From assembly GCA_003488005.1 (NCBI GenBank), contig DNND01000103.1:1-33175 (forward strand): DNA of 33,175 nt. Direction: 5' to 3'. The notes below the pieces were generated by a model. It saw only the letters and a list, made by a program, of their open reading frames with translations. It ran no database searches and was not told the DNA's origin. The stretch's first letter is position 1. Every line of letters begins with the position of its first letter. Made by a program: the position numbers and the translations under genes. Origin of the DNA: Blastocatellia bacterium. GTDB lineage: Bacteria; Acidobacteriota; Blastocatellia; Pyrinomonadales; Pyrinomonadaceae. Shown here piece after piece: positions 31,116-33,175 of the stretch.

Positions 31116-32864
31116 GTGACCAAGAAAAAGGGTGTTACCCGCAGACGCTTCCTGGAGCAGGTCGGTCTGGCGGGAGGCTCGGCCGCTATGTATGAAACGA
31201 TGACTGCGCTCGGACTTATCAATCTTCCCGAAGCGTGGGCCGGTCCACCTGAGCTTCCCCAGGGATCGGGACGAGGCAAATCAGTTCTAATCCTCGGCGC
31301 CGGCATCGCCGGATTGACTGCGGCCTACGAGCTGACACGCGCAAACTACAACTGCCAGATCATCGAATTGACTGAACGCGCCGGTGGACGGAATCACACG
31401 GCCCGGCGCGGCACGGTCCTCAAGGAGGTGAACGATAAAGGTGAAACCACCGAACAGGTCTGCAACTTCGATGAGGGCCTCTATCTGAATCTCGGTCCGG
31501 GGCGCCTGCCTCACCATCACCGGAGGGTGCTGCACTACTGCAAAGAATTAGATGTGGCGCTCGAGGTATATGTCATGGAGACAATGGCTAGTTTATTCCA
31601 GAGCGACAAGGCTTTCGGCGGGAAGCCACAGGTACGGCGGCGCATCGCTAACGACATGCAGGGCTACATTGCGGAGATGTTGGCAAAAGCTGTGAACCAA
31701 AACGCGCTCAATGCAGAACTCGACGCGACGGACCGCGACAAACTCCTCTGTCTCTTGAAGAATTTTGGCGACCTCGGTGAGAACGATCTGTGCAGCTCGT
31801 GCGGAAGGATTAAGTGTAAGACGTGCAATGCGAGTTGCCAGGCCTGCGTGAGCTGCAGTAAGCAGTGCCTTACTTGTTTTGAATATAGCGGCTCGACGCG
31901 TTCCGGCTGTGAAAAGCCGATAAGCGTTTATGAGTCCTGCCAGCCGGAAACAAAGCTCGCTCTGAAGGAGCTGCTTGGCTCGGAATTCTGGACCCACCGC
32001 TTCTACCAATCCTTGGAATACGAGTGGCAGCCGACTCTCTTTCAGCCGGTCGGTGGCATGGATAAGATCGTGGACGGCTTCGTCCGCAAAATAGGCTCGC
32101 TGATCCAGTACGACACCAAGGTGCTGGACATTCAGATTAGCAACAACGGCGTCACGGTGATTACCCAAAACGGGGGAACGCGCAACACTATTCAAGCGGA
32201 CTACTGCATTAGCAACATACCGCTACCGCTACTCCAGAAAATCAATAACAACTTCGATCCTTTATTCGATTTAGCCATCAAGCAATGTAAGTATGATCCA
32301 GTCTGCAAGCTCGGCTGGCAGGCAACTGAACGATTCTGGGAATCGAACAAGAACCAGATTTACGGCGGCATCAGCTATACGGACGATCCGATTACGCAGA
32401 TGTGGTATCCGTCTTATGACTACTTCACAAAAAACGGAACACTGACCGGCGTTTACAACTACGACGAGAATGCCATCGCCTTTGGCAAGTTGAGCCTGGA
32501 GCAACGCATCATTACGGCGCGGCAAGGCGCGCTTAAGTTTCACCCTGAGTTTGCCGACACGCGACTGGTTCCGTCGGATAAGGCTATCTCTATCGCCTGG
32601 CAAAATATTCCGAATGAGGGTGGCGGCTGGGCCAACTGGGATCCAAATAGCGCTGGCGACGCGAAGGCCTACGCGCGCCTGCTGGCTCCCGATCGGCGTT
32701 TCTTTGTAGTGGGCGATCAGGTATCGCAGCTGCCGGGTTGGCAGGAAGGAGCGATGATGTCGGCGCAACACGTGGTTGAGCAAATAGGTGGCAGACGACT
32801 GCTCAGCGTGCCACTGATCAAGCACGCGCCCAATACACGGCGTTTGATCCATGGCCGTAGTTAA
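31116..32864 (+). CDS. Tat-exported flavin amine oxidase-like protein with Cys-rich insert
   Basis: The 582-residue product starts with a twin-arginine signal (VTRRRFLEQVGLAGGSAAMY), so it is exported folded, with FAD in place. The FAD-binding Rossmann motif is VLILGAGIAGLTAAYELT (about 57-74), followed by ERAGGR (87-92). The C-terminal FAD loop contains GDQVSQLPGWQEGAMMSA. It belongs to the flavin monoamine oxidase/L-amino-acid oxidase fold. At about residues 226-267 there is an insert with ten cysteines in the pattern C-x2-C-x4-C-x2-C-x3-C-x2-C-x2-C-x3-C-x2-C-x10-C, which normal family members lack. It could bind metal or iron-sulfur clusters or be disulfide-bonded. The GTG start has AGGAG 8 nt upstream. 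Confidence 0.88.
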   Translation: MTKKKGVTRRRFLEQVGLAGGSAAMYETMTALGLINLPEAWAGPPELPQGSGRGKSVLILGAGIAGLTAAYELTRANYNCQIIELTERAGGRNHTARRGTVLKEVNDKGETTEQVCNFDEGLYLNLGPGRLPHHHRRVLHYCKELDVALEVYVMETMASLFQSDKAFGGKPQVRRRIANDMQGYIAEMLAKAVNQNALNAELDATDRDKLLCLLKNFGDLGENDLCSSCGRIKCKTCNASCQACVSCSKQCLTCFEYSGSTRSGCEKPISVYESCQPETKLALKELLGSEFWTHRFYQSLEYEWQPTLFQPVGGMDKIVDGFVRKIGSLIQYDTKVLDIQISNNGVTVITQNGGTRNTIQADYCISNIPLPLLQKINNNFDPLFDLAIKQCKYDPVCKLGWQATERFWESNKNQIYGGISYTDDPITQMWYPSYDYFTKNGTLTGVYNYDENAIAFGKLSLEQRIITARQGALKFHPEFADTRLVPSDKAISIAWQNIPNEGGGWANWDPNSAGDAKAYARLLAPDRRFFVVGDQVSQLPGWQEGAMMSAQHVVEQIGGRRLLSVPLIKHAPNTRRLIHGRS

Positions 32865-33175
32865 ACGTACCTCGCTAATTGCCTGGTTGCTGTCGAGGGA
32901 TCCATCTGGCGAATTAGGTCCGCGATACTTAACCGGCAAAAGCCAGTTTGTTGTTGTGTACTCAGTTGGTCGTTCTTGACACTTCTTACCGGCAATGCTT
33001 CAATGACTGCCGGACCAACGTGGTGAGTTAAGGCGACTTGCGGCCACGCAAAACAACCGCTAAACAGCTCGGCGAGTCTGACTTAATAAGACTGACGAAA
33101 AGGCTTTGGCAAGCCCCGCGTTGTTTGGCGCGGGGCTTTTGTCTTGGTAAATGGTAAATGGTGAATAGTAAATAG
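32865..33175. other. Intergenic region after the oxidase
   Basis: No gene is seen. It contains a strong terminator at 33111-33138 and, at the right edge (about 33147-33175), imperfect tandem units of GGTAAAT/GGTGAAT. Similar ATGGTAA/GGTAAAT units occur at 30981-31012 between coaD and the oxidase. Confidence 0.5.
33111..33140 (+). terminator. Rho-independent terminator
   Basis: Arms AAGCCCCGCG (33111-33120) and CGCGGGGCTT (33129-33138) flank an 8-nt loop and are followed by TTTT on the + strand. It probably ends the oxidase transcript, about 250 bp after its stop, or that of an unseen short RNA. Confidence 0.85.

Overview
The window looks like a chromosomal segment of a Gram-negative, menaquinone-type bacterium, most likely an acidobacterium (class Blastocatellia or a relative). 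That placement is an inference. It rests on the mix of a MYXAN-type CRISPR-Cas system, a PilMNOPQ-roadblock operon, an ECF sigma gene next to a zinc-ribbon TonB protein, and a TPR/Fis regulator beside a small secreted peptide. I could run no taxonomic search.

Bases 1-10672 are a type I CRISPR-Cas locus of the MYXAN (Cas8a1/DevTRS-like) kind, read leftwards. From right to left it holds a control region, a cas6-cas3 fusion, cas8, cas7, cas5, a 1.1-kb interruption with a DUF433 antitoxin, a truncated toxin start and a frameshifted ORF6N gene, then a cas4-cas1 fusion, cas2, a leader and a 36-bp-repeat array that runs off the left edge. The control region (10222-10672) is the most interesting part. 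Two degenerate CRISPR repeats (10443-10478 and 10501-10536) lie in sense orientation on the + strand behind their own sigma-70-like promoter, divergent from the cas promoter. The short sequence between them matches 14 of 19 bases, including guide positions 1-5 and 7, of a site directly next to the -35 box of the cas promoter. This is the layout expected of a crRNA-like RNA that guides Cascade to repress its own operon (CreA/CreR logic).

Bases 10591-12519 hold a TPR-repeat regulator with a C-terminal Fis-like helix-turn-helix, a divergent gene for a 71-residue secreted or membrane peptide with a duplicated IPCG motif, and related ATGCAA-TTGCAT palindromes on both sides of the regulator gene. 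A tRNA-Pro(TGG) follows, then rdgB and a membrane-anchored hypothetical protein, all leftward.

Bases 15592-21561 are the type IV pilus assembly operon pilM-N-O-P-Q ending in a roadblock/LC7 (MglB-like) gene and a strong terminator. Leftward genes follow: mtgA, two dipeptide/oligopeptide-type ABC permeases, a ubiE/menG methyltransferase and an M16-family protein lacking its zinc motif. Then come an ECF sigma factor and a zinc-ribbon TonB protein (rightward), a class I aminotransferase and coaD (leftward, overlapping), and a Tat-exported flavin amine oxidase with an unusual ten-cysteine insert. Several intergenic regions carry inverted repeats that look like non-autonomous dispersed elements.
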